43,474 nt of DNA from an uncultured Lachnospiraceae bacterium (GCA_947630595.1 CANRIG010000023.1:1-43474); one strand, 5' to 3'. Shown: positions 16,699 to 26,528, counted from the stretch's first letter. Notes: a model not told the origin generated them from the letters alone. Numbers and translations: made by a program.

Positions 16699-17718
16699 AT
16701 GTTATTTCAGAAGGTTTGTGGGATTGATTTAGGCACAGACACGATTAAGATAAGGGACCGGAACGGAAAACAGTTTTTATACAGCAAAAATTTACTGGCG
16801 ATGCGGCAAAACGGCGAGGTGCTCGCCATCGGCGACGCCGCATACGAAATATATGAGAAGAATCCCGAGAACGTGAGGGTGATCTGGCCGATGGCCGGGG
16901 GCGTCATCGCCAACCTCACGGAGATGGAGATTGTTCTCTCACATCTGTTGAAAAGTTTTTCCGGCGTATTCCGCGCCGGAGCTTCGCTCTGCATTGCGGT
17001 GCCCAGCGATATCACCCAGGTGGAGAAGCGTGCGTTTTTCTTGGTTATGCGTGGAAAAATCAATGCCGGCAGCATCCGCCTGATCGATAAGGGAATCGCG
17101 GACGCAGTCAGTGCGGGCCTGCCGGTCCTGTCTTCCCGCGGTCACATGGTGGTGAACATCGGAGCCGATACCACGGAAATCGCAGTCATTTCTTCGGGCA
17201 AGGTCATTCTCAGCCAGACGCTGAAGGTCGGCGGACGCAGGCTGGACGAGGACATCGCGACCATGGTACGGCGCAAATTCAATCTCAGCATCGGCCGCAA
17301 GACGGCGGAATCCCTGAAAAACAATCTTGCATTCATGATCAACGGCCCCAGGCTGGAGCAGAAGGTGTTCGGCATCCATACGCTTTCCGGGCTGCCAAAG
17401 GCGGATCTGATTCCCTCCCTGGCCGTCAGCGTCGCCATCATCGACACCGTCGACTATATCATTGAGTGCATCAAATCCATCTACAACCGCATTCCGCCGC
17501 AGCTGATGAAGGACATCACGCGGGAGGGCATCTACCTGACCGGCGGCGTGTCGATGATCCTCAATCTGCCGGATTACATCCGCAGGGAGATCGGCATCCC
17601 GCTGCACCACATTCAGGACCCGAAAAACAGCACCATCCGAGGCCTGGTGGAAATCATCAACAACCGCGATCTGCGGCAGTTTACCTACACGCTGAGCGAT
17701 CTGACAGGAATGAGATAG
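16699..17718 (+). CDS. mreB: Rod shape-determining protein MreB
   Basis: A 339-residue bacterial actin that forms membrane-bound filaments guiding lateral wall synthesis. The phosphate-1 loop GIDLGTDTIKI is at 8-18, the phosphate-2 region is VVNIGADTTEIAVISSG, and the adenosine segment is LTGGVSMILNL. It is fairly divergent from B. subtilis MreB and closer to the MreB/Mbl types of clostridia. The ATG at 16699 has AAGGGG at 16685-16690. mreC begins 14 bp after its stop, so the genes are cotranscribed. Confidence 0.93.
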   Translation: MLFQKVCGIDLGTDTIKIRDRNGKQFLYSKNLLAMRQNGEVLAIGDAAYEIYEKNPENVRVIWPMAGGVIANLTEMEIVLSHLLKSFSGVFRAGASLCIAVPSDITQVEKRAFFLVMRGKINAGSIRLIDKGIADAVSAGLPVLSSRGHMVVNIGADTTEIAVISSGKVILSQTLKVGGRRLDEDIATMVRRKFNLSIGRKTAESLKNNLAFMINGPRLEQKVFGIHTLSGLPKADLIPSLAVSVAIIDTVDYIIECIKSIYNRIPPQLMKDITREGIYLTGGVSMILNLPDYIRREIGIPLHHIQDPKNSTIRGLVEIINNRDLRQFTYTLSDLTGMR

Positions 17719-17732
17719 AGGCAGGATCTGGC

Positions 17733-18629
17733 ATGAAAAAAAAGACAAATGATACTTTAAAAAATAAATATTTGCTCACCGTACTCAGCATTTTCTGCGT
17801 GCTGCTGATCGTGATTTCGTTTCTCGACAGCAGCCTGGTCTCGCCGGTGAAGCAGATCAGCGGATTTCTGATCACGCCGGTGCAGAAGGGCATCAACGGC
17901 TTCGGCACATGGCTCTCGGGCCTGACCGACAACTTTGAGGACGCGCAGACGCTGCGGGCCGAGAATGCGAAGCTGCAGGAGCAGGTGTCGACGCTGACGG
18001 AGGAGAACAGCCAGCTGATTCAGGACCGCGAGGAGCTGCGCCGCCTGCGCACGCTGTTCGAGCTGGACGAGCAGTATGACGAGTACGAAAAAACCGGCGC
18101 CCGGGTGATCGCCAAGGAGACCGGGAACTGGTTCCAGCTGTTTACGATCGACAAGGGCTCCCGCGACGGGGTCGAGCCGGACATGAATGTGATCTCCGGC
18201 GGCGGCCTCGTGGGCATCGTCACCGAGACCGGCCCCAACTGGGCGACCGTGCGCTCGATCATCGACGACAACAGCAACGTCAGCGCCATGGTTTCGACGA
18301 CCTCCGACCAGTGCATCATCGCCGGAGACCTGCGGCTGATCGACGAGGGCTCGCTCAACCTCGTGCAGCTGACCGACGCGGACAACAAGGTGCACGTCGG
18401 CGACAAGGTGGTGACCTCCTACATCAGCGAGAAGTTCCTGCCCGGCATCCTGATCGGATACATCAACGAGCTGAACAACGACACCAACAACCTCACCAAG
18501 TCCGGCTATATCACGCCGGTGGTCGATTTCCGCCACCTGCAGGAGGTGCTGGTGGTCCTCGAGAAGAAGGAGTATGTGCCGTCGGATTCCGTTTCCGTGC
18601 CGGACGATCAGGACGGGGACGGCGCCTGA
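17733..18629 (+). CDS. mreC: Rod shape-determining protein MreC
   Basis: A 298-residue bitopic protein. One N-terminal transmembrane helix (about 11-30) is followed by a coiled coil around 60-105 (LRAENAKLQEQVSTLTEENS) and the extracytoplasmic beta domains with VIAKETGNWFQLFTIDKGS and GGGLVGIVTETG. It scaffolds the elongasome with MreD, PBP2 and RodA. The ATG at 17733 has a purine-rich CAGGAT upstream. The gap to mreD is 34 bp. Length and layout are normal. Confidence 0.93.
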   Translation: MKKKTNDTLKNKYLLTVLSIFCVLLIVISFLDSSLVSPVKQISGFLITPVQKGINGFGTWLSGLTDNFEDAQTLRAENAKLQEQVSTLTEENSQLIQDREELRRLRTLFELDEQYDEYEKTGARVIAKETGNWFQLFTIDKGSRDGVEPDMNVISGGGLVGIVTETGPNWATVRSIIDDNSNVSAMVSTTSDQCIIAGDLRLIDEGSLNLVQLTDADNKVHVGDKVVTSYISEKFLPGILIGYINELNNDTNNLTKSGYITPVVDFRHLQEVLVVLEKKEYVPSDSVSVPDDQDGDGA

Positions 18630-18663
18630 GCCGCTGAGTTCACGGCAGACAGGAGAATATATT

Positions 18664-19182
18664 ATGAGACGCAAAGTTACCATGGGCATTCTGATTCTGC
18701 TGTGCATCCTGCTGCAGTCTACCGTCTGCCAGATGATTTCCATCGCGTCCATCAAGCCCAATCTGCTGATCATCCTGATCGTTTCGTTCGGGCTGATGCA
18801 GGGGCGCAGGACCGGCATGGTGGTCGGATTCCTGTGCGGGCTGCTGGTGGACATCTTTTTCGAGAGCATTCTCGGGTTTAACGCCCTCATCTATCTGTGG
18901 GTGGGCTATTTCAGTGGTTATTTTTACCGCATTTTCTATGACGACGACATCAAGACGCCGCTGCTGCTGATTTCGGTCAGCGATCTGGCCTACGGCGTGA
19001 TCCAGTACGGTTTCCGGTTCCTGCTGCGCGGGCGCGTGGACTTTTTCTTCTACCTGGGCAAGGTGATTCTGCCGGAAATGTTTTACACTCTGATTCTGAC
19101 CATCCTGTGCTATCGTGTTTTTTATATGATTAACCGCAGGCTGATCCTCTTTGAAAAGGGAGGCGTGGACAGCTTTGTTTGA
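18664..19182 (+). CDS. mreD: Rod shape-determining protein MreD
   Basis: A 172-residue polytopic membrane protein with about five hydrophobic segments and the family-typical pattern SIKPNLLIILIVSFGLMQG, followed by GFLCGLLVDIFF. It completes the MreBCD complex. The ATG at 18664 is preceded by CAGGAG. The last 8 bp overlap the predicted TTG start of the PBP2 gene. Confidence 0.9.
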   Translation: MRRKVTMGILILLCILLQSTVCQMISIASIKPNLLIILIVSFGLMQGRRTGMVVGFLCGLLVDIFFESILGFNALIYLWVGYFSGYFYRIFYDDDIKTPLLLISVSDLAYGVIQYGFRFLLRGRVDFFFYLGKVILPEMFYTLILTILCYRVFYMINRRLILFEKGGVDSFV

Positions 19183-22075
19183 ACAGATGCGCAAAAATTT
19201 CAGAAAAGCGGTCAATTCGCGCGTGGCGGTTCTCGTCGTCGTGTTTGTGCTGCTCGTTGCGGTTCTGCTGCAGCGCCTGTTTCAGCTGCAGATCGTGCGG
19301 GGCGAGAGCTACCAGGACGATTTTACGCTGATGATCATGAAAGAGCGCACGCTGAACAGCTCCCGCGGCAACATCTACGACCGCAACGGCAATCCGATTG
19401 CATACAACGAGATTTCCTACTGTGTGACCTTTGAGGACAACGGCACCTATCCGAGCACGCATGTGCGCAACCTTTCCATCAACGGCATGCTGTACCGCCT
19501 GATCCGCCTTCTGAAGGAGCAGGGGGACACGATCGTGGACGATTTTCGGATTGATCTGAACGCGAACGGCGTGTACGAGTACAATACCTCCGGATTCAAC
19601 CTCAACCGCTTCAAGGCCGATATTTTCGGAGAGGCTTTGATTGACAGCCTCACGAACGAGCAGCTCAACATCACCGCGCCGGATCTGATGGAGCTGCTGT
19701 GCGGCGTGAAATATTACGGCGTCCTCGACCCGAAGATTACCGACGCGGAGCGGGAGGAATACGGCCTTCCGGCGAGCTTTACCGACGAGGAGATTCTGCA
19801 GCTGGTTTCTCTGCGGGCCGCGATCGGGGCCTACAGCTACCAGCGCTATCAGGCGGTCACCCTCGCCCGCGACGTCAGCCGCCAGTCGGTGGCGCGGATT
19901 CTGGAGAATATTGCGGATTTCCCGGGCATCGACATCGCCGAGGAATACCGCCGCGTATACACGGACGCCGAGTATATGGCGCCGCTGATCGGCTACACCG
20001 GCAAGATATCGGCGGAGGAGCTGAAGGAGCTGAAAGAACAGGACAGCAATTACACGGCCAGCGACATCGTCGGCAAGAGCGGCCTGGAGAGCGTGCTGGA
20101 GACGACGCTGCAGGGCGACAAGGGCTCCGAGCTGATCTACACCGACAGCCTCGGGCGCACGCTGGAGGTGGAGTCCCGGGTGGAGCCGCAGGCGGGCAAC
20201 GACGTGCGCCTGACGATCGACATGGATCTGCAGCGCGCGGCCTACCAGATTCTGGAGCAGTACATCGCCGGCATCGTTTACCAGTATACGATCGACGAGG
20301 TGGAGTACCGCACGGAGTGGCTCAATTCGGCCGACCAGGTGCGTATCCCCATTTACGATATCTATTACGCGCTGTTTGAGAACAACGTCCTCGACGTCAG
20401 CCATCTCAAGGCCCCCGACGCCTCGCCGAACGAGCAGGACGTCTACCAGGCGTTCCTGATCAAGGCCTCCGAGATTTTCAATATTATTAAAAACGAGCTG
20501 CTGACCGACACGCCGACGGCGTACCGCGATCTGGAGGACGCCTACGAGCTGGGCGAGCAGTACCAGGTCTATATGTCCTACATCGTCAACGACATGCTGA
20601 TGAAGGACACCGGCATTCTCAGCGAGGCGGCGATCGACAAGACCGACCCCGTTTACACGGCGTGGACCGAGGACGAGAGCATCAGCCTGCAGGAGTATCT
20701 GACGCACGCGATTTCCAAAAACTGGATCGACATGACCAAAATTTCCGGCGACACCGCATATATGGATACCTACGAGATGTTCTCCGCGCTGGCCGACTAC
20801 ATCGCCGATTACCTCTACGAGGACGACAATTTCTGCAAGCAGGTGTACCGCTACATGCTGCAGGAGGACCGCATCAGCGGCGCCGACATCTGCCTGCTGC
20901 TGTTCGACCAGGGCGTGATCGAGATGAACACGGCCGACTATGAGGGCCTGGAAAACGGCGAGCTGAACGGCTACGATTTCATCCGCCAGAAAATCTGGAA
21001 TCTGGAAATCACGCCGGCCCAGCTGGCGGTGACGCCCTGCTCGGGCTCCGTGGTGCTGACCGATCCCAATACCGGCGACGTGCTGGCCTGCGTGACCTAT
21101 CCGGGCTACGACAACAACCGCCTCGCCAATGAAATGGACAGCGATTATTTCAATAAGTTAAATATGGACAAATCCTCCCCGTTCTACAGCCGCGCGACGC
21201 AGGAGGCGATTGCGCCCGGTTCCACGTTCAAGCTGGTGACCGCGGTGGCCGGCGTCATGGAGGGCGTGCTGAACATCGGGGAGAGCATCACCTGCACCGG
21301 CAAGTTTGAGCTGTGGGATTCCGTCATCAACTGCTGGAACGAGTGGGGCCACGGCGCGCTGACGCTGGAGCAGGCCATCACCGAATCCTGCAACTTTTTC
21401 TTCAATACCGTCGGCTACCGGCTCGGCAGCGTGAACGGAGAGTACGTGGACGAGACCGGTATCGAGACGCTGACGCGCTACGCGTCGATGTTCGGCCTGA
21501 ATGAGGAATCCGGCGTGGAGGTGCCGGAGTCTTCGCCCTATATTTCGCAGATGGACGCGGTGCGTACCGCGATGGGACAGGCGGACAACCTGTTTACGAC
21601 CACGCAGCTGGCGCGCTATGTCAGCACGATCGCCAACAGCGGCACCTGCTACAATCTCACGCTCGTGGACGCGATCACGGATTCGACCGGCAGCGTGCTG
21701 GAGAACCACGAGGCGGAGGTGCGCAACACGGTGGACCTGCCGCAGGAGCTGTGGAACACAATCCATGCCGGCATGCGCGGCGTGGTGCTGGACCACGAGG
21801 CCTTTTCCAACTACAGCGGTGTGTCGATCGCCGGCAAGACCGGTACCGCGCAGCAGACCACAAACGTGCCGAACCACGGCGTGTTTATCGGCTATGCGCC
21901 CTACGAGCAGCCGGAGATCGCGATTGCGGTCCGTATCGCCAACGGCTATTCCTCCGCAAACGCGGCGCTGGTGGCAAGGGATGTCATTTCCTATTATTAT
22001 AACCAGCAGCCGGCGGAGGAGCTGATCACAGGACACGCGTCCTCGGCGTACAACAACTACAGGGTCAACGACTGA
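19175..22075 (+). CDS. mrdA: Penicillin-binding protein 2 (elongasome transpeptidase), extra-long
   Basis: Cross-links peptidoglycan during elongation, working with RodA. About 966 residues: one N-terminal membrane helix, a pedestal/dimerisation domain (SSRGNIYDRNGNPIAYNE), and a C-terminal transpeptidase with STFK (Ser683), SCN (Ser738) and KTGT (Lys888). Typical PBP2 proteins have 630-720 residues. The extra length is mainly an acidic insertion between the pedestal and the active site, around residues 360-610. The most likely start is TTG at 19175, because AAAGGGAGG at 19155-19163 lies 11 bp upstream and the first ATG (19187) is too far away. It sits between mreD and minC, as expected for mrdA. 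Confidence 0.9.
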   Translation: MFEQMRKNFRKAVNSRVAVLVVVFVLLVAVLLQRLFQLQIVRGESYQDDFTLMIMKERTLNSSRGNIYDRNGNPIAYNEISYCVTFEDNGTYPSTHVRNLSINGMLYRLIRLLKEQGDTIVDDFRIDLNANGVYEYNTSGFNLNRFKADIFGEALIDSLTNEQLNITAPDLMELLCGVKYYGVLDPKITDAEREEYGLPASFTDEEILQLVSLRAAIGAYSYQRYQAVTLARDVSRQSVARILENIADFPGIDIAEEYRRVYTDAEYMAPLIGYTGKISAEELKELKEQDSNYTASDIVGKSGLESVLETTLQGDKGSELIYTDSLGRTLEVESRVEPQAGNDVRLTIDMDLQRAAYQILEQYIAGIVYQYTIDEVEYRTEWLNSADQVRIPIYDIYYALFENNVLDVSHLKAPDASPNEQDVYQAFLIKASEIFNIIKNELLTDTPTAYRDLEDAYELGEQYQVYMSYIVNDMLMKDTGILSEAAIDKTDPVYTAWTEDESISLQEYLTHAISKNWIDMTKISGDTAYMDTYEMFSALADYIADYLYEDDNFCKQVYRYMLQEDRISGADICLLLFDQGVIEMNTADYEGLENGELNGYDFIRQKIWNLEITPAQLAVTPCSGSVVLTDPNTGDVLACVTYPGYDNNRLANEMDSDYFNKLNMDKSSPFYSRATQEAIAPGSTFKLVTAVAGVMEGVLNIGESITCTGKFELWDSVINCWNEWGHGALTLEQAITESCNFFFNTVGYRLGSVNGEYVDETGIETLTRYASMFGLNEESGVEVPESSPYISQMDAVRTAMGQADNLFTTTQLARYVSTIANSGTCYNLTLVDAITDSTGSVLENHEAEVRNTVDLPQELWNTIHAGMRGVVLDHEAFSNYSGVSIAGKTGTAQQTTNVPNHGVFIGYAPYEQPEIAIAVRIANGYSSANAALVARDVISYYYNQQPAEELITGHASSAYNNYRVND

Positions 22076-22108
22076 CGCCGTCGGCCCTCTGAGAGCAGGA
22101 GAGAGAAC

Positions 22109-22786
22109 ATGGCGCACAGTGCAGTCATCATCAAGAGCAATCCTCACGGCCTGATCCTGAATCTGGACGCGGAGCTCCCGTTCGAGGAGCTCTGTCAGGC
22201 GGTGTCGGATAAATTCCGGGAATCGGCCGGGTTTTTCAAACGGGCCAGCCTGGCGCTGACGTTCCGCGGGCGGGCGCTCACAAACGAGCAGGAGGCCAGG
22301 CTTGTCGATGAGATCGTACAGAGCTCCGGGATTCATGTGATCTGTATCGTCGACGAGTCGAAGGAGACCGCCGAGCGCTACAAAAAGGCGGTGGTCCGTG
22401 CGCTGGAGCAGCGCAGGGAGGAGGAAGGCCAGTTTTACCGGGGGACGCTCCGCTCCGGCCAGGTGCTGGAAACGGATTCCAGCGTGGTCGTCATCGGCGA
22501 CGTCAATCCCGGCGCCCAGATCGTCTCCAAGGGCAACATCGTGATTCTGGGCTGCTGCATGGGCAATCTTTACGCCGGGGCCTCCGGCAACGCCGGCTGC
22601 TTCGCGGCCGCGCTGACGATGAAGCCCATGCAGGTGCGCATCGCGGACAAGATCGCCCGCAGCGCGATCGTCAAGAAGGTGGACACGGGGGATTATCCGA
22701 TTGATCCCAAAATCGTCTACATCAAAGACGGCCACCTGCAGATCAAAGCGATTACCAACGAAACCCTGAGCGATTATCTCGCTTAG
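22109..22786 (+). CDS. minC: Septum site-determining protein MinC
   Basis: Inhibitor of FtsZ ring assembly away from midcell. The 225 residues comprise an N-terminal FtsZ-binding domain and, from about 110, the C-terminal beta-helix that binds MinD, seen as GTLRSGQVLETDSSVVVIGD and VSKGNIVILG. The ATG at 22109 follows GGAGAGAA. The next gene, minD, is 124 bp downstream; that gap shows no clear terminator. Confidence 0.93.
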   Translation: MAHSAVIIKSNPHGLILNLDAELPFEELCQAVSDKFRESAGFFKRASLALTFRGRALTNEQEARLVDEIVQSSGIHVICIVDESKETAERYKKAVVRALEQRREEEGQFYRGTLRSGQVLETDSSVVVIGDVNPGAQIVSKGNIVILGCCMGNLYAGASGNAGCFAAALTMKPMQVRIADKIARSAIVKKVDTGDYPIDPKIVYIKDGHLQIKAITNETLSDYLA

Positions 22787-22910
22787 GACGCATATACGGA
22801 TATGAGACTTCCGATTCCCCGTGCAGGCAGGCTTTGGAAACGGCCGGGAGACGGACAAAAATACGTCAGAGGCTGTGGCCGGAACAAGGGGAAGATGGAG
22901 GTAGAAGCAT

Positions 22911-23702
22911 ATGAGCGAAGTAATTGTAATTACGTCCGGCAAGGGCGGCGTCGGCAAGACGACGTCGACGGCCAACATCGGCGCCGGACTGGCGCGGCTG
23001 AACAAAAAGGTCGTGCTGGTGGACACGGATATCGGGCTGCGCAACCTGGACGTGGTCATGGGACTGGAAAACCGCATCATCTACAATCTGGTGGATGTGG
23101 TGGAGGGAAACTGCCGGGTGAAGCAGGCGCTGATCCGCGACAAGCATTATCCGAATCTGTATTTATTGCCTTCCGCGCAGACGCGCGACAAGAGCGCGGT
23201 CTCGCCGGAGCAGATGCGGAAGCTGGCGGACAGCCTGGCGCCCATGTTTGACTACATTATACTGGACTGCCCGGCCGGCATCGAGCAGGGCTTTCGCAAC
23301 GCGATCGCGGCGGCGAACCGGGCCCTGGTCGTGACGACGCCGGAGGTGTCGGCGATCCGCGACGCGGACCGCATCATCGGCCTTCTGGAGGTGGCCGGCA
23401 TCCGCAAAATCGACCTGCTGGTCAACCGCATCCGCATGGATATGGTGCGCAGGGGCGAGATGATGTCGGTGGAGGATGTGCTGGACATCCTCGCGGTCAG
23501 CCTGATCGGGGCCGTCCCAGACGACGAGGGCATTGTCATCGCCTCCAATCACGGGGAGCCCGTGGTCGGGAACGATACCATTGCCGGCCAGGCCTTCCTC
23601 AACATCGCCCGCCGCCTTCTGGGGGAAACGGTTCCCCTGGCCGATCTGGAGTCGGGCGGTACGCTGCTGCAGCGGATGGCCGCGCTGTTCCGCAGGAAAT
23701 AG
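22911..23702 (+). CDS. minD: Septum site-determining ATPase MinD
   Basis: Membrane-associated ATPase that recruits MinC. The deviant Walker A is SGKGGVGKTTSTANIG with the KGGVGKTT core at 11-18, followed by VDTDIGLRNLDVVMGLE. The C-terminus RMAALFRRK forms the amphipathic membrane-targeting helix. At 263 residues its length is normal. The start has GGAGGTAGAAG upstream. It lies between minC and minE. Confidence 0.96.
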   Translation: MSEVIVITSGKGGVGKTTSTANIGAGLARLNKKVVLVDTDIGLRNLDVVMGLENRIIYNLVDVVEGNCRVKQALIRDKHYPNLYLLPSAQTRDKSAVSPEQMRKLADSLAPMFDYIILDCPAGIEQGFRNAIAAANRALVVTTPEVSAIRDADRIIGLLEVAGIRKIDLLVNRIRMDMVRRGEMMSVEDVLDILAVSLIGAVPDDEGIVIASNHGEPVVGNDTIAGQAFLNIARRLLGETVPLADLESGGTLLQRMAALFRRK

Positions 23703-23713
23703 GAGGGCGCGCC

Positions 23714-23959
23714 ATGATCCATTCGCAGGGAAAGCATGCCTTTACCTCCGGGGCCATCGCCAGGGCGCGGGCCCAGGTCACGGTCGCCGCCGACCGCCTG
23801 AGCTGCAATCCGGAGGAGATGCGGCAGATGCAGAGAGAAGTGGCGGACGTCCTCGCAAAATACCTGGAGCTGGACGGGGACATCTGTAAGATACGTTTGG
23901 ATATAGTCTGTAGGACAGATCGAGGAGTACAGGATGTTAAGACAATACAAATTAAGTGA
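23714..23959 (+). CDS. minE: Cell division topological specificity factor MinE
   Basis: An 81-residue protein with the MinE core RARAQVTVAADRLSCNPEE, followed by MQREVADVLAKYLELD. It stimulates MinD ATPase and confines MinCD to the poles. GGAGGG lies just before the ATG. Its end overlaps the rodA start by 26 bp. The presence of MinE means an oscillating Min system rather than a DivIVA/MinJ-anchored one, which fits the lack of divIVA in this window. Confidence 0.88.
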   Translation: MIHSQGKHAFTSGAIARARAQVTVAADRLSCNPEEMRQMQREVADVLAKYLELDGDICKIRLDIVCRTDRGVQDVKTIQIK

Positions 23960-25043
23960 CTACAACTTCCGGCTGGTTTTGTGGGTGCTGGCTCTCTCCG
24001 TGCTGGGGATTCTGGTGATCGGCAGCGCCAACGAGAGCTACCAGATGCGCCAGATCTGGGGCCTGGCCGGTGGCATGGCGCTGATGGTGGTCGTCTCGCT
24101 GTTTGACTTCACCTGGGTGCTCAACTTTTACTGGCTGATTTACCTGGCGGCCACGGCGCTGCTGCTGAGCGTGCTGGTGGCCGGCGATTCGGCGGGCGGC
24201 GCGACGCGCTGGATCATCATCGCCGGTCTGCGTTTTCAGCCCTCCGACATCACCAAGATCATGCTGATCCTGTTTTTCGCCAAATTTTATGAGGTCCGGG
24301 AGGACCGCGTCAACCGCCTGCGGGTGATTCTCTCCTCGGTGGCGCTGATTGGCATCCAGCTGGCGCTGATCATGCGGGAGCCGGACCTTTCGACCACGAT
24401 CGTGGTCGCCATGGTGTTCTGCGTGCTGATCTTCATGGCGGGCCTGAGCTACAAAATCGTCTGCGGCATCGTGATCGTCAGCATTCCGGTGGCGGTCATC
24501 CTCGTGAGCATCCTCATGCAGCCGGATCAGAAGCTGATCAACAACTACCAGATGACGCGCGTTTACGCGTGGCTGTGGCCGGAGGACTATCCGCAGGACG
24601 CATACCAGCAGCAGAATTCCATCAAGGCCATCGGTTCCGGCCAGCTCTACGGCAAGGGACTCAACAACGACGACGTCGGTTCGGTGAAAAACGGCAACTT
24701 CATCCCGGAGCCGCAGACGGATTTCATCTTCGCCGTGGTGGGGGAGGAGCTCGGCTTTCTCGGCTGCTGCGCGGTGCTGCTGCTGGAATTTCTGATCACC
24801 CTGGAGTGTCTGATGACCGGGCGCAGGGCGAAGTCGCTGTCGGGGACGCTGATCTGTTCCGGCATGGCCTCGCTGGTGCTGTTTCAGAGCTTCGTCAACA
24901 TGGCCGTGACCACCGGGGTAATTCCAAACACCGGCATCACGCTGCCCTTCATGAGCTACGGGCTTACATCCCTGATCAGCTTCTGCATCGGGATCGGGTT
25001 TGTGCTGAACGTAGGGCTGCAGAGCAGAAGATACAGAACGTAA
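23934..25043 (+). CDS. rodA: Rod shape-determining SEDS glycosyltransferase RodA
   Basis: A 369-residue SEDS-family peptidoglycan polymerase with about ten membrane segments. Recognisable regions are GGATRWIIIAGLRFQPSDI (the catalytic-loop neighbourhood), REPDLSTTIV, PEPQTDFIFAVVGEELGFLG and the C-terminal GITLPFMSYG. It partners the PBP2 encoded upstream. The ATG at 23934 follows CGAGGAGTACAGG. minC, minD and minE are inserted between PBP2 and rodA, a layout typical of clostridia. Confidence 0.94.
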   Translation: MLRQYKLSDYNFRLVLWVLALSVLGILVIGSANESYQMRQIWGLAGGMALMVVVSLFDFTWVLNFYWLIYLAATALLLSVLVAGDSAGGATRWIIIAGLRFQPSDITKIMLILFFAKFYEVREDRVNRLRVILSSVALIGIQLALIMREPDLSTTIVVAMVFCVLIFMAGLSYKIVCGIVIVSIPVAVILVSILMQPDQKLINNYQMTRVYAWLWPEDYPQDAYQQQNSIKAIGSGQLYGKGLNNDDVGSVKNGNFIPEPQTDFIFAVVGEELGFLGCCAVLLLEFLITLECLMTGRRAKSLSGTLICSGMASLVLFQSFVNMAVTTGVIPNTGITLPFMSYGLTSLISFCIGIGFVLNVGLQSRRYRT

Positions 25044-25075
25044 TAATCATTTTCATATAAAGGAGGTAAGAGAGC

Positions 25076-25471
25076 ATGAACGTAGCATTTATTGCGCACG
25101 ACACGAAAAAGATTCTGATGCAGAATCTCTGTATCGCGTACCGAAGTATTTTGGCAAAGCACACGCTGTATGCAACGGAAACCACGGGACGTCTGATCGA
25201 AGAAGCTACTTCCTTGAACATCCACAAGATGATTGCCGGCCCAATCGGGGGAGAAGAACAGATCGGAGCCATGGTCGAGCAGAACCAGATCGACCTGCTG
25301 GTGTTTCTGCGGGATCCGGGCGGAGCGCGCAGGAGCGAGCCGGATATCAACAAGGCGATCCGTCTTTGCGACATCCACAATGTGCCGCTGGCGACCAACA
25401 TCGGTTCCGCCGAGGTACTTTTGAAATCGTTAGACAGAGGAGATCTTGAGTGGCGTGAAATGTACAGATGA
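25076..25471 (+). CDS. mgsA: Methylglyoxal synthase
   Basis: Converts dihydroxyacetone phosphate to methylglyoxal and phosphate, a bypass of lower glycolysis under phosphate limitation. The 131 residues include FIAHDTKK (H9, D10), AGPIGGEEQIG (phosphate binding), LLVFLRDPGG and CDIHNVPLATN, matching the catalytic Asp/His set of the family. AAGGAGG precedes the ATG. It is embedded in the shape operon, and its stop codon is overlapped by the next gene, so its expression is probably tied to growth. Confidence 0.93.
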   Translation: MNVAFIAHDTKKILMQNLCIAYRSILAKHTLYATETTGRLIEEATSLNIHKMIAGPIGGEEQIGAMVEQNQIDLLVFLRDPGGARRSEPDINKAIRLCDIHNVPLATNIGSAEVLLKSLDRGDLEWREMYR

Positions 25472-26528
25472 AGGCAGGGTATTTACGGAACGCGAATGGG
25501 CCAGAATCCAGGCGCGTGAAAAGCGGGAGGCGCAGCGGCAGCGGCGTCTGGCTGCCGTGGCCGCCGGGCTGTTTGCGCTGGTCGCCGCGCTGGCCTTTCT
25601 GGTCTATTATCTGGTGGTGCGTTCGCATGATTATACGCTGTCCATGCCGTATGACAAGACGGATGCCGTTTTCGGCGTCGGGGAGACCCTCTCCGCCGGC
25701 AGCGTCGCAAAGCCTTTTGCGCGCGACCTGTGCGTGGCCGGCGGAGACGTCAACATCCAGGCGGCGTCGCTCGGCGCTTATTCCGCGGGGCTGTTTGACC
25801 TGAACGGAGAGCGGACGGTCTACGCCAAGGATATCTTCACGCAGCGCTCGCCGGCCAGCGTGACCAAGATCATGACCGCGCTGGTGACGCTCAAATACGG
25901 CAATCTTGATGACCTGGTGACGGTGACGCCGGTTGTGAAGGACATCGAGTACGGCTCCTCGGTCTGCGACATCAAGGAGGGGGACGTGCTCTCGCTGCGG
26001 CAGCTTCTGTACGGAATGATGATCGCCTCCGGCAACGACGCGGCGATGATGATCGCCGAGCACGTCGGCGGCTCGGTCGAGGAATTTGTGGCCACCATGA
26101 ACCGGGAGGCCGCCGCCCTCGGAGCGACGCATACGCATTTCTCCAATCCGCACGGCCTCACCGCTTCCGACCACTACACGACCGTCTATGACATTTACCT
26201 GATGATGAGCGCGGCCATGCAGTACGACACCTTTCAGGACATCATCAGCCGGACGAATTATTATGCAGAGTATATGCGGATGGACGGTTCCCCGGTGGCT
26301 GTGACCTGGGAGTCGACCAACTACTATTTCACCGGGGAGGTGCAGCCCCCGGACAATGCGATTGTCTACGGGGGAAAGACCGGCACCACCGAGGACGCGG
26401 GCGCCTGCCTGGCGCTGCTGGCCAAGGATCTCTACGGCAATCCGTATTTGTCGATCATTTTGCACTCGGAGAGCAAAGAAACGCTCTACCCGGAGATGAA
26501 CCAGCTTTTATCTCTAATTGATACGTAA
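25446..26528 (+). CDS. D-alanyl-D-alanine carboxypeptidase family protein (DacA-like)
   Basis: A 360-residue PBP5-type enzyme that trims stem pentapeptides. It has an N-terminal cytosolic basic stretch and one transmembrane helix at about 37-58, so it is anchored by its N-terminus. The active-site motifs are SVTK (Ser138, Lys141), SGN (Ser195) and KTGT (Lys311). The start is TTG at 25446 just after GAGGAG; GTG at 25455 is the alternative with wider spacing. It overlaps mgsA by 26 bp. It lacks the usual C-terminal amphipathic anchor of DacA, consistent with N-terminal anchoring. Confidence 0.9.
   Translation: MSGVKCTDEGRVFTEREWARIQAREKREAQRQRRLAAVAAGLFALVAALAFLVYYLVVRSHDYTLSMPYDKTDAVFGVGETLSAGSVAKPFARDLCVAGGDVNIQAASLGAYSAGLFDLNGERTVYAKDIFTQRSPASVTKIMTALVTLKYGNLDDLVTVTPVVKDIEYGSSVCDIKEGDVLSLRQLLYGMMIASGNDAAMMIAEHVGGSVEEFVATMNREAAALGATHTHFSNPHGLTASDHYTTVYDIYLMMSAAMQYDTFQDIISRTNYYAEYMRMDGSPVAVTWESTNYYFTGEVQPPDNAIVYGGKTGTTEDAGACLALLAKDLYGNPYLSIILHSESKETLYPEMNQLLSLIDT

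Noticed and set aside
21158-23080. 640-codon minus-strand frame across PBP2, minC and minD
   Set aside because: It lies opposite three well-supported genes and shows no ribosome-binding site or family motifs.
22802-23251. 149-codon plus-strand frame between minC and minD
   Set aside because: It overlaps minD in another frame and has no family features.
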